Shown piece by piece: positions 1 through 8,167 of a DNA stretch of 13,778 bases. Position 1 is the first letter of the stretch. Each line of letters opens with the position of its first letter. The translations under genes were made by a program, and so were the position numbers. Origin of the DNA: Candidatus Sulfotelmatobacter sp. (GTDB lineage: Bacteria > Acidobacteriota > Terriglobia > Terriglobales > Acidobacteriaceae); assembly GCA_030040725.1 (NCBI GenBank), contig JASHTD010000612.1:1-13778 (forward strand), written 5' to 3'. The notes under the pieces were generated by a model, which did not search any database, was not told the origin of the DNA, and worked only from the letters and a program-made list of their open reading frames with translations.

Positions 1-1884
1 AAAGGCGACGATGGGAACTAGAGGAAACACGCTACCCGTTCCTTCAGGAACCCCCAGGAAGCGGCTTCCGTGTCCGTTTTGGAAAACGAAAACCAATGCT
101 CCGAAAGACGCCGCTACCGAGATTAGGTTTAGTGCGATGGCCTTCAGGGCGACGAAGATAGATCGGAATCCAAGGAGTAGCGCGAAGAGCGTCCCACCCA
201 CGATAAGTGCCGTAACCGAAGGAAAGCGGTCTCTAATAATCGTTTCATAATCGGCGTTGAGTGCCGGGATGCCCCCAACGAGAAGCGTCGCGTCAGGAAC
301 TCCGGTGAGAGCGAGCGCGCCAGTCTTGCGAAGCTCGCGCACCCAGTCAACCTGATCGCGCAGCGAGACCGAACTCGCAGGTAAGACCTCAATCAGCGCC
401 GCTTTCCCGTCACTACTCAGAAACGTTCGGTGCGTCTCCCGCGAGAGGTCACGGAGGGATGACCGGTTGCTCTCTGCAATCGTAGTGATAGAAATTACCC
501 GGCCAGCGCGAGGGTCGCTGGCGAGGCGCTTGGTGACATGATCAAGCGCATTCCACCCGCCGTCGGTCTGCGCGATGGAGTCGCTTGGAAGCTCGATGAT
601 GATGCGCAACGCTTCGACCACGCCTTCCCGATCCATCGCTCTCAGGGTGTGGAGGGCACGGACTGATTCCGCCGTCTGCGGTAGCCAATCTCCCTGGGGG
701 ATACTCGTATCCAGTCGTCTGATCTGCCAGGCAAGCAGAAGCAAAGGAGTGCCTGCAACAAAGAGGGCAAGCCAGGGATGCGCGACAATCACCTTCCCCC
801 ATCGCCGCCAGCGCCTTCCCGTATTCGCGGCCCGATCCCCATCCAACTTTGGAGTAAAGGGCATTCGGCCAAGATTAATCCGCGGACCGAGCAACGCCAG
901 CACTGCGGGAACGAGAGTATTCGTAAGCAATACACTCATCCCTGCCACCAGGACTCCCGCGATACCGATAGAACGGATTTCGCTGATCGGAACCGTCAAG
1001 AGGGCTAGAAATCCGATGGCTACCGTCGATGCTGAAACCAAGAGCGTGCGGCCTGCCTGACGCGCGGCGATGAGCGAAGCGGCAGGCCCATCGTTCCCGC
1101 AGGAAATCGCTTCCCGGAAGCGGCTGACCATGAGGAGCGCATAGTCGATGCCCAAGCCCAGGCCAAGCATGGTGGCCAAATTCTGAACCAAAATGGATAG
1201 GTGCCAGCGCTGAGCGAGAAAGCCCGTAATCGCCAGAGTGGTTGCGATGGCAAGCTGGCCAACTGCTAATGGAATCAAGGCAGCAATCAGGCTCCCGAAA
1301 GCCACCAGCAGAAGTGCGAGGGTCGCGGGGATCACCAGACTTTCGCCGCGTTCCACATCATCGGCGCTGGCTTTCCTGATGTCAAAATTCAGTGGAATCT
1401 CTCCTGTGAGTTCGAGCTTAACCGCCCGATAACGACCGCGTAGTTGATTTTCAAGCGAGCTTCCCAGTTGGTGAAGCTTCGGAACAAGCAACTCCACGGG
1501 GCCGTCGGCCGACATAAGTCCCACGATCACAAACGTCCCCCCTCCCCGGCCCAGAAAGATGGGATCGCGCGAGTCGAGATAGGAAACCACTCCCGAAACT
1601 CCGGGTTCGTCTCTCAGTGCGGTCACGATGGTTTCCAGAGCTTGGCCGCCTGCCTCCGAATCCACAGGCGGGAGTCCCCGGATCGCCAGAACCACCTGGT
1701 CCACGAACGGCGAGCGAAAACGATTGGCTAGTTCCTGCTGGACGGTTGCAGCCTGGCTACCCTCGACGCGGGTCGCCGTCTCCAAATGACGCTCGGGGTG
1801 GAAAGAGAATGGAAAAAGTGCAATGACTGCAGCGAGAACGATCCCGGGAAGCCAAAAATGGCGCAGATGCATCGCACTCATCAT
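1..1884 (-). CDS. MMPL/RND-superfamily membrane transporter, 3' end outside window
   Basis: The frame is open for 628 codons from an ATG at 1884 to the window edge, with no stop or frameshift. Residues 12-28 form the first membrane segment. A periplasmic domain follows (about 30-180), then a block of membrane segments (about 182-333), a polar cytoplasmic loop (334-365), another membrane segment (370-387), a second periplasmic domain, and further membrane segments from about 555. The MMPL signature GIDYALLMVSRFRE lies at 245-258. Its Asp247-Tyr248 matches half of the proton-relay pair known in mycobacterial MmpL proteins; the partner, in the second half, is off the window. Full-length relatives usually run about 750-900 residues, so roughly 150-250 are missing. 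The family exports lipids or hydrophobic compounds using the proton gradient. The substrate cannot be read here, but a fatty-acid-modifying locus lies 2.4 kb away. No clear ribosome site decides between ATGs at 1884, 1881 and 1872. Confidence 0.9.
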   Translation of the reverse strand, partial: MMSAMHLRHFWLPGIVLAAVIALFPFSFHPERHLETATRVEGSQAATVQQELANRFRSPFVDQVVLAIRGLPPVDSEAGGQALETIVTALRDEPGVSGVVSYLDSRDPIFLGRGGGTFVIVGLMSADGPVELLVPKLHQLGSSLENQLRGRYRAVKLELTGEIPLNFDIRKASADDVERGESLVIPATLALLLVAFGSLIAALIPLAVGQLAIATTLAITGFLAQRWHLSILVQNLATMLGLGLGIDYALLMVSRFREAISCGNDGPAASLIAARQAGRTLLVSASTVAIGFLALLTVPISEIRSIGIAGVLVAGMSVLLTNTLVPAVLALLGPRINLGRMPFTPKLDGDRAANTGRRWRRWGKVIVAHPWLALFVAGTPLLLLAWQIRRLDTSIPQGDWLPQTAESVRALHTLRAMDREGVVEALRIIIELPSDSIAQTDGGWNALDHVTKRLASDPRAGRVISITTIAESNRSSLRDLSRETHRTFLSSDGKAALIEVLPASSVSLRDQVDWVRELRKTGALALTGVPDATLLVGGIPALNADYETIIRDRFPSVTALIVGGTLFALLLGFRSIFVALKAIALNLISVAASFGALVFVFQNGHGSRFLGVPEGTGSVFPLVPIVAF

Positions 1885-1994
1885 GTCACAACACGCGTCG
1901 TCACTGAAACTTTCTGCGAGCACACGCTTGCAGAGGAATCACATAAGTAGCTATCCGAATCTGCTAAACTTTCGCCATCGGCTTAGGAAAATCA

Positions 1995-2786
1995 ATTCGT
2001 TTCTTACTGTCGTTCGCACTGCTTGCCGCCCTCTGGCCTGCAATGGCCCAAGTCGCCGTGCCAGACCCTCGCATTGGCTCCTGGACGCTCATCTCAGCGC
2101 AATCCAGCCTCGATCCTCCGAACCGGCTCTCCATTGCACATCTGCATGAGGCAGTGCATGTCGTCATGTCGGGCGAAAAACATTTCGATTTCACTGCGGC
2201 TCGGAACGGACACGATTCGCCCGCACCGGGCAATCTGGGCTTCAATCAAATTGTTCTGCACCGGATTGATAAGAGGCAGGCTGAGGTCACGGAGAAAAAG
2301 GACGGAACGGTTGTGGCCACGGTTCGCGAACAACTTTCGAAGGATGGAAAGGAGCTAACGTCCACGACTGCGACCGCCGGCCACGCCGATCAGATCACCG
2401 TCTGGACGCGGCGCGGAGGCGCGAAGGTCGCCAACGACCTGTTCGTCGGCGAGTGGACACAAGATCTCAGCAAGACCCGTTTGCGCCAAGGTTTGGTGCT
2501 CAAGATCGAAGCGGACGGAAACGGTGGGGTCCGTTTTCTGGGTGACTACAGCTATACTGCCCATTTTGATGGGAAGCAATACGATCTGAAAAATTCGCGC
2601 AACGACACTGTGACGCTTGCGCTTGTCGACTCCCACACGGTGGATGCAGTTTACCGGCGGGATGAGCAAGTCACTCAAACGGATCGCTGGGTGGTTTCCG
2701 CGGATGGGCAGCAGATGACGCTATCCGCCACGGGCACGTTGGAATCGGGCCAGAGGCTGACGGAAAAGCTCGTGTTTAAGAAGTAG
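1995..2786 (+). CDS. Secreted beta-rich protein of unknown function, probable ATT start
   Basis: I do not recognise a named family. The first ATG (2043) falls inside a signal peptide that continues in frame upstream. Starting at ATT 1995, residues 1-18 read MRFLLSFALLAALWPAMA, with an AMA cleavage site before Gln19. An AGGA sits at 1985-1988, six bases before the ATT. No ATG, GTG or TTG lies in frame between the stop at 1965-1967 and 2043. The product would be 263 residues, or 247 from the ATG. The mature part is hydrophilic and rich in predicted beta strands. Two Trp blocks, IGSWTLISAQSSL (about 28) and VGEWTQDLSKTRL (about 152), suggest two tandem domains of about 120 residues. It is transcribed away from the MMPL gene, whose start is 110 bp upstream. 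An export function is inferred from the signal peptide only. The reading frame is secure; the start is inferred. Confidence 0.75.
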   Translation: MRFLLSFALLAALWPAMAQVAVPDPRIGSWTLISAQSSLDPPNRLSIAHLHEAVHVVMSGEKHFDFTAARNGHDSPAPGNLGFNQIVLHRIDKRQAEVTEKKDGTVVATVREQLSKDGKELTSTTATAGHADQITVWTRRGGAKVANDLFVGEWTQDLSKTRLRQGLVLKIEADGNGGVRFLGDYSYTAHFDGKQYDLKNSRNDTVTLALVDSHTVDAVYRRDEQVTQTDRWVVSADGQQMTLSATGTLESGQRLTEKLVFKK

Positions 2787-2976
2787 CGGAAGAATGTATC
2801 TGTGCAGTCCAGAAGTCCTGCAGCGATTGCTCTGGGGGCGATGAGCCTAATCTGGATGCTGGCGCCAACTATCGAGTTTCGGTGCGGGGCCTCCGCCTTC
2901 ATCGCCGGCTGGAAGAGCCACAGAGGCGTTCGGATAACGGTTCGGCCGAGTGACGATCAGGGGTTTGGTTCAGCGC

Positions 2977-3396
2977 ATGATACGATCCCTTGTGAGACGA
3001 ATCAGCGCTTTCTTGCGGCTTCTCAGTGCGCTTCTGCTCGCCTTGCTAGTGTTCCAAGCCTGCAACGCGATTAATCCGTTTTGCGGAAGTGCTCGGCCAT
3101 CCCCGACCATTGGGTCTCTTTCTGTCAGCACGATTACGTTCGCTGAAGTTCAGCAGGGCTTTGTTCTCACTGTGACTGGTAGTCAGTTTGTTTCGTCTTC
3201 TGTTGGGGTCATCAACGGGACGAAGCTAAGCACCTTGGTGACCAGCAGTACGCAGTTACAGGTCACGATTACTACCACAGTGATCTCCGCTCCTGGAACA
3301 GCAAACATAACGGTCGACACTCCGGGCGGGAACTCGGGCGATGTTGGCTGTACGAGCGGTGGGACGAGCAGGGCCCTCGTGTTGACCATCACTTAG
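2977..3396 (+). CDS. Small IPT/TIG-domain exported protein, putative lipoprotein
   Basis: From ATG 2977 the product is 139 residues. Residues 1-28 have an Arg-rich N-terminus (MIRSLVRR) followed by a leucine-rich hydrophobic core, then Cys29 in the context VFQAC. That resembles a lipobox but is not canonical, so a lipid anchor is plausible rather than certain. From about residue 43 to the end the sequence has the pattern of one immunoglobulin-like IPT/TIG domain: PTIGSLSV, FVLTVTGSQF, VGVINGTKL, then alternating Thr/Val strands and NITVDTPGG. Such domains are structural and often bind surfaces or polysaccharide; no catalytic residues are visible. A GTG at 2950 in the same frame would add nine residues. 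Neither start has a convincing ribosome site; AGGGG at 2959-2963 is 13 bases before the ATG. The gap from the preceding gene is about 190 bp, and I see nothing convincing in it. Confidence 0.65.
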   Translation: MIRSLVRRISAFLRLLSALLLALLVFQACNAINPFCGSARPSPTIGSLSVSTITFAEVQQGFVLTVTGSQFVSSSVGVINGTKLSTLVTSSTQLQVTITTTVISAPGTANITVDTPGGNSGDVGCTSGGTSRALVLTIT

Positions 3397-3507
3397 GAGC
3401 AGTGCCTCGGTCCCTCCAGCGATTACGCAAACCGCTTAGGCAGCAACCGCATCGAAGGACAGTGCCGCCTTTTTCTCTATGGGCGTTGGGCACATGAGGT
3501 GACGGTT

Positions 3508-4332
3508 TTGCGGTCCCGCATTCTCGCCATTCTGCTCGCTTCCATTTGTATTCTTTCCGGCGTTGCGGCGTTAGCGTCTCAGGTCGCGGTCCGCTACAGG
3601 GAAGGCTCGATTCACGGCTTTCTGGTGCTGAGCACGCTGGATGGCGTGGCGATCGCCGCCGGCGACTTAACCCAAACCACTCGCGGCGATCAAGTCACAA
3701 CTCAGATCGCATTCCGCTTCAAAGACGGCTCGCGGCAAGAGGAAACCACAGTTTTTTCGCAGCGCGGCAACTTCCGGCTCATCTCCTATCACATGGTGCA
3801 AAAGGGACCCGCGTTCAAGAACGCAAGCGATCTCTGGGTTAGCTGCGCAACGGGACAGGTCACGGTTCGCTACACCGACAAGGATGGCAAAGAGAAGGTA
3901 GAGAATGAGCATCTCGCGCTGCCGCCCGATTTAGGCAACGGTCTGATTCCCATACTCCTGATGAACATCCCCTCCGGCACGCAGCAGATCGAAATCCCCA
4001 TGGTGGTGGCTGCGCCGAAGCCGAGGCTGGTGAAGATCGTGGTGAACGCAGAGGGGACGGAGCCTTTTTCCCTCGGAGGGTTCAGCCGCGAGGCCGTGCA
4101 CTATGTCGGAAAGATTGACCTTGGCGGCGTCGCCGGCGTGGTGGCGCCGATAGTAGGAAAACAACCGCCGGATGCGCAGATTTGGATGCTTCGCGGCGAA
4201 GCCCCCATCGTTCTAAGGTCCGAGACACTGTCTTACGCGGGAGGGCCAATTTGGCGCACGGAACTGGCCTCGCCGGATTGGCTGGGGACATCTGCCGCAG
4301 GCTCAAAAAGAGAAAGCGGTACCAAACATTAG
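3508..4332 (+). CDS. Secreted protein of unknown function, probable TTG start
   Basis: No named family is recognised. The frame is open from GTG 3499, but that GTG is part of the ribosome-binding sequence GAGGTGA (3496-3502). The TTG at 3508, five bases after it, is the better start and gives 274 residues. Residues 1-23 are a clear signal peptide: MRSRI, then a hydrophobic core ending GVAALA, with cleavage before Ser24. The mature part is beta-rich, beginning QVAVRYREGSIHGFLVLSTLDG, with alternating charged and Thr-rich strands, then IPILLMNIPSGTQQIEIPMVV near the middle. A GREA-type catalytic motif or metal site is not evident. It is most likely a periplasmic or outer-surface protein. Its stop codon is one base from the stop of the convergent FAAL-ACP-reductase gene, so the two transcripts must overlap or end within coding sequence. 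Confidence 0.8.
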   Translation: MRSRILAILLASICILSGVAALASQVAVRYREGSIHGFLVLSTLDGVAIAAGDLTQTTRGDQVTTQIAFRFKDGSRQEETTVFSQRGNFRLISYHMVQKGPAFKNASDLWVSCATGQVTVRYTDKDGKEKVENEHLALPPDLGNGLIPILLMNIPSGTQQIEIPMVVAAPKPRLVKIVVNAEGTEPFSLGGFSREAVHYVGKIDLGGVAGVVAPIVGKQPPDAQIWMLRGEAPIVLRSETLSYAGGPIWRTELASPDWLGTSAAGSKRESGTKH

Positions 4333-4333
4333 C

Positions 4334-7300
4334 TCACAGCTGCTCCGAGGCTTCGACCTTCGGGATCTCCGCGACGCACTCAGGTTCTCCAGCAGAGGCC
4401 ATGCATTGGAGGCAATCCGCACCGCAATCGATACCTCTCCGATGGGTCGCGATGGTGAGTTCGCGCTCGCGGATCGGTGACACCCCGGTGACCTCGCGAG
4501 CCGCGACCGAAATGATCCCCTTGCGATACATAAACTTCAGAATGCCGTTGACCGTATCTTCCAGAGACGGGTCCGGTTTGCCCCACATGGAGGCATCCCG
4601 CGCCATTTGATAGGAAGAGTTGTCATAGCGTTTAAACTCCATCGCGGAAATGTTATCGACAGAGCCCACCAGAAAATCCAGCAGGGGAAAAAGAAGATCT
4701 TCCTTCCGGCATCTCCGAATCAGCTCGGGGACGAAATCGGGAAGGCTGAATCTTTCGAATTGCCGGCCTGTCGCTTTGGTAATGAGCCCGGTAATATCCA
4801 TCATGTTCGAATAATCGTCGCGAACGACATGATAGGTCTTATTTGCTGTACCGGGAGTGGTGGAGATCGCAACAATATTGTTCGCGACAATGTCGGCCGG
4901 AACAAAGCTGACCTGGTTGAGAGTATCCACGCCAATACCGTGATTCACCATAAAGGCAACCAGGCGGACCGCGATATCGAAGTTGTTGCCTCCACCGGTG
5001 ACGGAAGGGCTCACCAGAGCCGGCCGGAAAATCCGCGCGGAAAGTCCCCGGCTGCGCGCGTCAACCACCACCTGTTCTGCTACCCATTTTGTTTGACTGT
5101 AACCAAAATCGAGAAGCTCCATGTTCTCGTTCAGGTCAGTCTCATACAAGACTGATTTAACCGCCCAGCCAAACACGAAGGTAGTCGATACATAATTGAG
5201 TTCTTTGGGCCTTCCCTCGAACGCTAACCTTACGACCTCATTGGTTCCCAGCACGTTCGCATCACGCATCAGGTCGTAGTTGAAGAGGTAGTTCACGGTT
5301 GCACCGTTATGGAACACGGTGTCGATTTCACTCGCGAGGAAATCCCACACGTCCTGCATCAGGCCAAGCTTTGGCTGCGCCAGATCACCGGAGATTGGCG
5401 TCACGCGGGCCTCGAACATCTCCATCAGCCCCGCACCGCTGGGTCCCATTGACTCCATCGCAGATCTCAGTCGCTGCCTGCCCTGCTTTTCGTCGGAAGA
5501 TCTGACGAGGACGTAGATCTTCGCCCGAGTCTGTTCGAGCAAGCTTCTAATGAGGAATGGCCCTATGAAGCCGGTTCCGCCAGTGAGAAGCACATGGTTC
5601 AGCACCGGTATCTCCGGCATTGGCGAAGGCGCCGAAGGCTCGAAGACGAGCTTCCGATCATTGCTCATCATCTGCTTCTCAGCGGCGCACTGCTCTTCAC
5701 GGAAAGCCGCAAGGGAATGGCGCAGATGAACCAGTGCATCTTCGGGAGCGCGCTCCAGTTGTTCGGCTAGTCCAAACAGCTCGGCTACACTGACACGCTG
5801 AATGACGCCAATATCCACCTGCCTTGCCAGCAACTCGGCGCCTTTGTCTTTCAGGAGTTCCTTGAGCTCATGCGTAAAGACAACGAGATCCAGGGAATCC
5901 AGGCCGGCTTCGACGAGGTTGTAGGATTCCAGACCTGTCAGGTTGTACCTGGCTTTCAATTCGGCGAAAGAAGAATGTATGTCGGAATGGGCCTTGCCGG
6001 CGTCCTTCTCCCGCGAAAAGTCGGAGAGAACAGTGAACTGACCTTGCTGCCACATCTGCTTGGTCTTATGGCGCATGATCTTCCCCGAACTTGTTCTCGG
6101 AATCGCACGAGGAGCGATGAAGGAAATCATCGCCACTTCAACGTTGAGATAACTGCGGACCGCAGCGGCAATCTTTCGTGCCTCTGGAAGCGCCTTAGGA
6201 TTCTTGACTTCGGCAACGATTGCCAGCGCAGGTTCGCTGTCTTCCTGAATCTGAAATGCGGCGACGCAATTGTGCCGGATCAGATTGGACGATTTCTCCA
6301 CGACGTTCTCGATGTCTTGCGGGTAATAGTTCTGCCCGCGGAGAATAATCATGTCCTTGATGCGGCCGCAGACGTAGAGTTCGCCTTTGTGGATGAATCC
6401 CTGGTCGCCGGTCCGAAGGTAACCGTCATCATAGGGAGTATCATCCACAACCCGCGCACGAAACTGCTTCAGAGTTAATTCAGGATTATTCCAGTAACCC
6501 TGGCACTTACCGCTTCCGGCGACCCAAATTTCGCCAATGCGCTCTGCCTTAAGAGGGAAATGTCCCTCCGGATCCACGATCTTAACGTCGAGACCCGGGA
6601 GCGGGATTCCGCAACTGACAATCTGCGTGGCGCAGTCGATTTCTGAGACCTCGGTAGTCATGCGGGCCTTCCCCAGCGCCAGCGCACGCTTGTTGACAGA
6701 AACGATGTTGCGGCCGCCCAGCGATACCGCCAAAGTATTCTCGGCCAGCCCGTAGGCGACGTGGAAACTCTCGGACTTGAGTCCATAGGGCTGAAACGCT
6801 TCCAGAAACCTGGTGTAGGTATCGGGTTTTACGGGTTCTGCGGCGCACATCAATACGCGAAGTGAGCCGAGATCACAAGCCTCCAGGCTTTCCTTGGAAA
6901 GCCTCCCAGCGCGCAAGCAATAGTCGTATGCGAAGTTGGGGGCAGCCGCCGCAGTGGCGTGGTAGGTCGTTATCGCATTGAACCACAGGATCGGACGCTG
7001 GATGAAATCCATAGGGGCGAATCCGTACGTCGTGCCACCTTTTAGTGCGGGATACAGGTAGCACCCGATCAGCCCCATATCGTGATACTGCGGAAGCCAG
7101 GAAACGACGACCGGCGCCGGATGATCGATCACGAGCTCATAGGTATTCAGGATGTTCTCGTGCGTGACCATTACGCCCTTGGGTTCCATCGTCGAACCCG
7201 ACGTGTACTGGAGAAATAAGATGTTCGAAGGCTCGGCAGGTGGTTGGTCAGAAATCGGGTCCACGAAATCCTCCGTGACAATCCACGGAAGGCCGGAAAT

Positions 7301-7738
7301 GTAATCTACATCAACGCCCGAGGCGGAGACTCCACGGCGGGCGAGATTCGTCTTGAGAGATGCGTGGTAATCTCTGCTGGTTAAGATTCCCGCAGCCTGG
7401 CAATCCTTTGCGATGTGGACCGTCTTGTACAGGGCGCTCTGGAAGCCCCGAGAACTAGGGGGATAGACCGGCACGGGGATCAATCCGGCGCGCACGCAAC
7501 CAAAAAATGCGCAGATCATTTCGAGACCCGGCGGGTAGGCAAGCAGGAGCCGATCACCCGCCGCGAAACGACCCCCTTTCCGCAGATGTCCGGCGATGGC
7601 TTGCGCTCGGCGGAGAAATGACGCGTAGGTGTAGGATTCGACCGGATCGCCATTTACGTCGAGATACGAATAAAGTAGCTTGTTCGGATGTTCGTCTGCC
7701 AGCCTATCCAGGTGGTCCAGAATTGACGCCGTCATCAA
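4334..7738 (-). CDS. Fatty acyl-AMP ligase / acyl carrier / thioester reductase fusion enzyme
   Basis: This 1134-residue enzyme has three domains. The adenylate-forming domain (about 1-575) has YTSGSTMEPKG (178-188), SWLPQYHDMGLIG (213-225, typical of FAALs), YGLAEN (329-334), LRTGD (441-445), GRIKDMIILRGQNYYPQDIE (458-477) and the catalytic lysine region TSSGK (549-553). The carrier domain (about 585-665) has the phosphopantetheine serine Ser615 in GLDSL. The reductase domain (about 712-1080) has the NAD(P)-binding TGGTGFIG (719-726), STT (851-853) and the catalytic Tyr880-Lys884 in YSQTK. Expected chemistry is: free fatty acid to acyl-AMP, transfer to the carrier arm, then NAD(P)H-dependent release as aldehyde or alcohol. 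The tail carries Cys1105, 1109, 1112 and 1121. GGAGG at 7747-7751 is eight bases before TTG 7738 (numbering used here) and eleven before ATG 7735, so either could start it. No phosphopantetheinyl transferase is in the window. The substrate is unknown. Confidence 0.93.
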   Translation of the reverse strand: MMTASILDHLDRLADEHPNKLLYSYLDVNGDPVESYTYASFLRRAQAIAGHLRKGGRFAAGDRLLLAYPPGLEMICAFFGCVRAGLIPVPVYPPSSRGFQSALYKTVHIAKDCQAAGILTSRDYHASLKTNLARRGVSASGVDVDYISGLPWIVTEDFVDPISDQPPAEPSNILFLQYTSGSTMEPKGVMVTHENILNTYELVIDHPAPVVVSWLPQYHDMGLIGCYLYPALKGGTTYGFAPMDFIQRPILWFNAITTYHATAAAAPNFAYDYCLRAGRLSKESLEACDLGSLRVLMCAAEPVKPDTYTRFLEAFQPYGLKSESFHVAYGLAENTLAVSLGGRNIVSVNKRALALGKARMTTEVSEIDCATQIVSCGIPLPGLDVKIVDPEGHFPLKAERIGEIWVAGSGKCQGYWNNPELTLKQFRARVVDDTPYDDGYLRTGDQGFIHKGELYVCGRIKDMIILRGQNYYPQDIENVVEKSSNLIRHNCVAAFQIQEDSEPALAIVAEVKNPKALPEARKIAAAVRSYLNVEVAMISFIAPRAIPRTSSGKIMRHKTKQMWQQGQFTVLSDFSREKDAGKAHSDIHSSFAELKARYNLTGLESYNLVEAGLDSLDLVVFTHELKELLKDKGAELLARQVDIGVIQRVSVAELFGLAEQLERAPEDALVHLRHSLAAFREEQCAAEKQMMSNDRKLVFEPSAPSPMPEIPVLNHVLLTGGTGFIGPFLIRSLLEQTRAKIYVLVRSSDEKQGRQRLRSAMESMGPSGAGLMEMFEARVTPISGDLAQPKLGLMQDVWDFLASEIDTVFHNGATVNYLFNYDLMRDANVLGTNEVVRLAFEGRPKELNYVSTTFVFGWAVKSVLYETDLNENMELLDFGYSQTKWVAEQVVVDARSRGLSARIFRPALVSPSVTGGGNNFDIAVRLVAFMVNHGIGVDTLNQVSFVPADIVANNIVAISTTPGTANKTYHVVRDDYSNMMDITGLITKATGRQFERFSLPDFVPELIRRCRKEDLLFPLLDFLVGSVDNISAMEFKRYDNSSYQMARDASMWGKPDPSLEDTVNGILKFMYRKGIISVAAREVTGVSPIRERELTIATHRRGIDCGADCLQCMASAGEPECVAEIPKVEASEQL

Positions 7739-7820
7739 TCAGCGATCCTCCAAGATCGAATAGAACGCAAGTCAGTAAAACGAAACATCCCTCGCCGACG
7801 AAGCGAGCGGGACATGATTG

Positions 7821-7877
7821 AGTCTCAACGCGCAGACCCAGCTGTGGGGTGAATATGAGACTGTACGCCTTTTTTTT
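7821..7877. repeat. Nested inverted repeat followed by T8
   Basis: AGTCTCA (7821-7827) is repeated perfectly in inverse as TGAGACT (7856-7862). Inside the 28-bp interval lies a second dyad, ACCCA-GCTG-TGGGGT (7836-7850, one bulged G). A T8 run follows at 7870-7877, seven bases after the outer arm. The gap makes a standard intrinsic terminator unlikely. It may be an operator or an RNA structure in the FAAL gene's 5' leader on the other strand. Confidence 0.4.
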
Positions 7878-7988
7878 CTTAGGATAAAGCGCCAATCCAC
7901 TAGCTCGGGTACCGGCGTGCCCGACTTTGCCGCGTAGAGCGCGAGACCGGTGGAGCAACGCCAGGCGGCCCCACGCAAGAGATCCCGT

Positions 7989-8015
7989 TTGTCAGGGTTC
8001 ATTGGTTGGTATATT
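7989..8015 (+). promoter_or_regulatory. Candidate extended -10 promoter toward desaturase
   Basis: TTGTCA (7989-7994, five of six to the -35 consensus) lies 15 bases before TATATT (8010-8015, five of six to the -10 consensus). TATATT is preceded by TG one base upstream, an extended -10 element that can compensate for the short spacer. It would leave a leader of about 215 bases before the desaturase start. Confidence 0.35.
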
Positions 8016-8094
8016 AGCAAAGCACTCGGACAATGCCAGCCCATCGCTTCCTGCATGAAGCGCCGCGCTTAGGTTTTGTCCGTTCCGAATTTTA

Positions 8095-8123
8095 TTGAGT
8101 GCCTTTGGGGCTGGCAACAAAAT
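8095..8123 (+). promoter_or_regulatory. Weaker candidate sigma-70-like promoter toward desaturase
   Basis: TTGAGT (8095-8100) and CAAAAT (8118-8123) are 17 bases apart and each matches four of six consensus positions. The position, about 110 bases before the desaturase start, is reasonable, but the match is weak. Confidence 0.22.
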
Positions 8124-8144
8124 ATTTCTGGGATACTGTCAACT

Positions 8145-8167
8145 CCGCGGCAACAATCTGCCCGCGG
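8145..8167. repeat. Paired CCGCGG palindromes upstream of desaturase
   Basis: CCGCGG occurs at 8145-8150 and 8162-8167 with 11 bases between, 70 bases before the desaturase start. Each copy is itself palindromic, and the pair can also form a 6-bp hairpin. The site lies downstream of both candidate promoters, where a repressor or an RNA structure could act. GC-rich sequence makes chance occurrence possible. Confidence 0.3.

Noticed and set aside
575..1060. Plus-strand open frame of 161 codons
   Set aside because: Antisense to the MMPL gene, with Arg/Ser-rich composition typical of a shadow frame.
2802..3074. Possible 90-codon gene before the TIG-domain gene
   Set aside because: It needs a GTG start without a ribosome site, overlaps the TIG gene's signal peptide in another frame, and loses protein-like character after about residue 30.
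5870..6478. Plus-strand open frame of 202 codons
   Set aside because: Antisense to the adenylation and carrier domains of the FAAL fusion, which are unmistakable.
7897..7916. Cloning-vector-like polylinker stretch (ACTAG...GGTACC)
   Set aside because: Only scattered restriction-site similarity and no flanking vector sequence; taken as chance.
7704..8056. Two minus-strand open frames in the divergent control region
   Set aside because: No ribosome site, no motif, and overlap with the FAAL gene's own start region.
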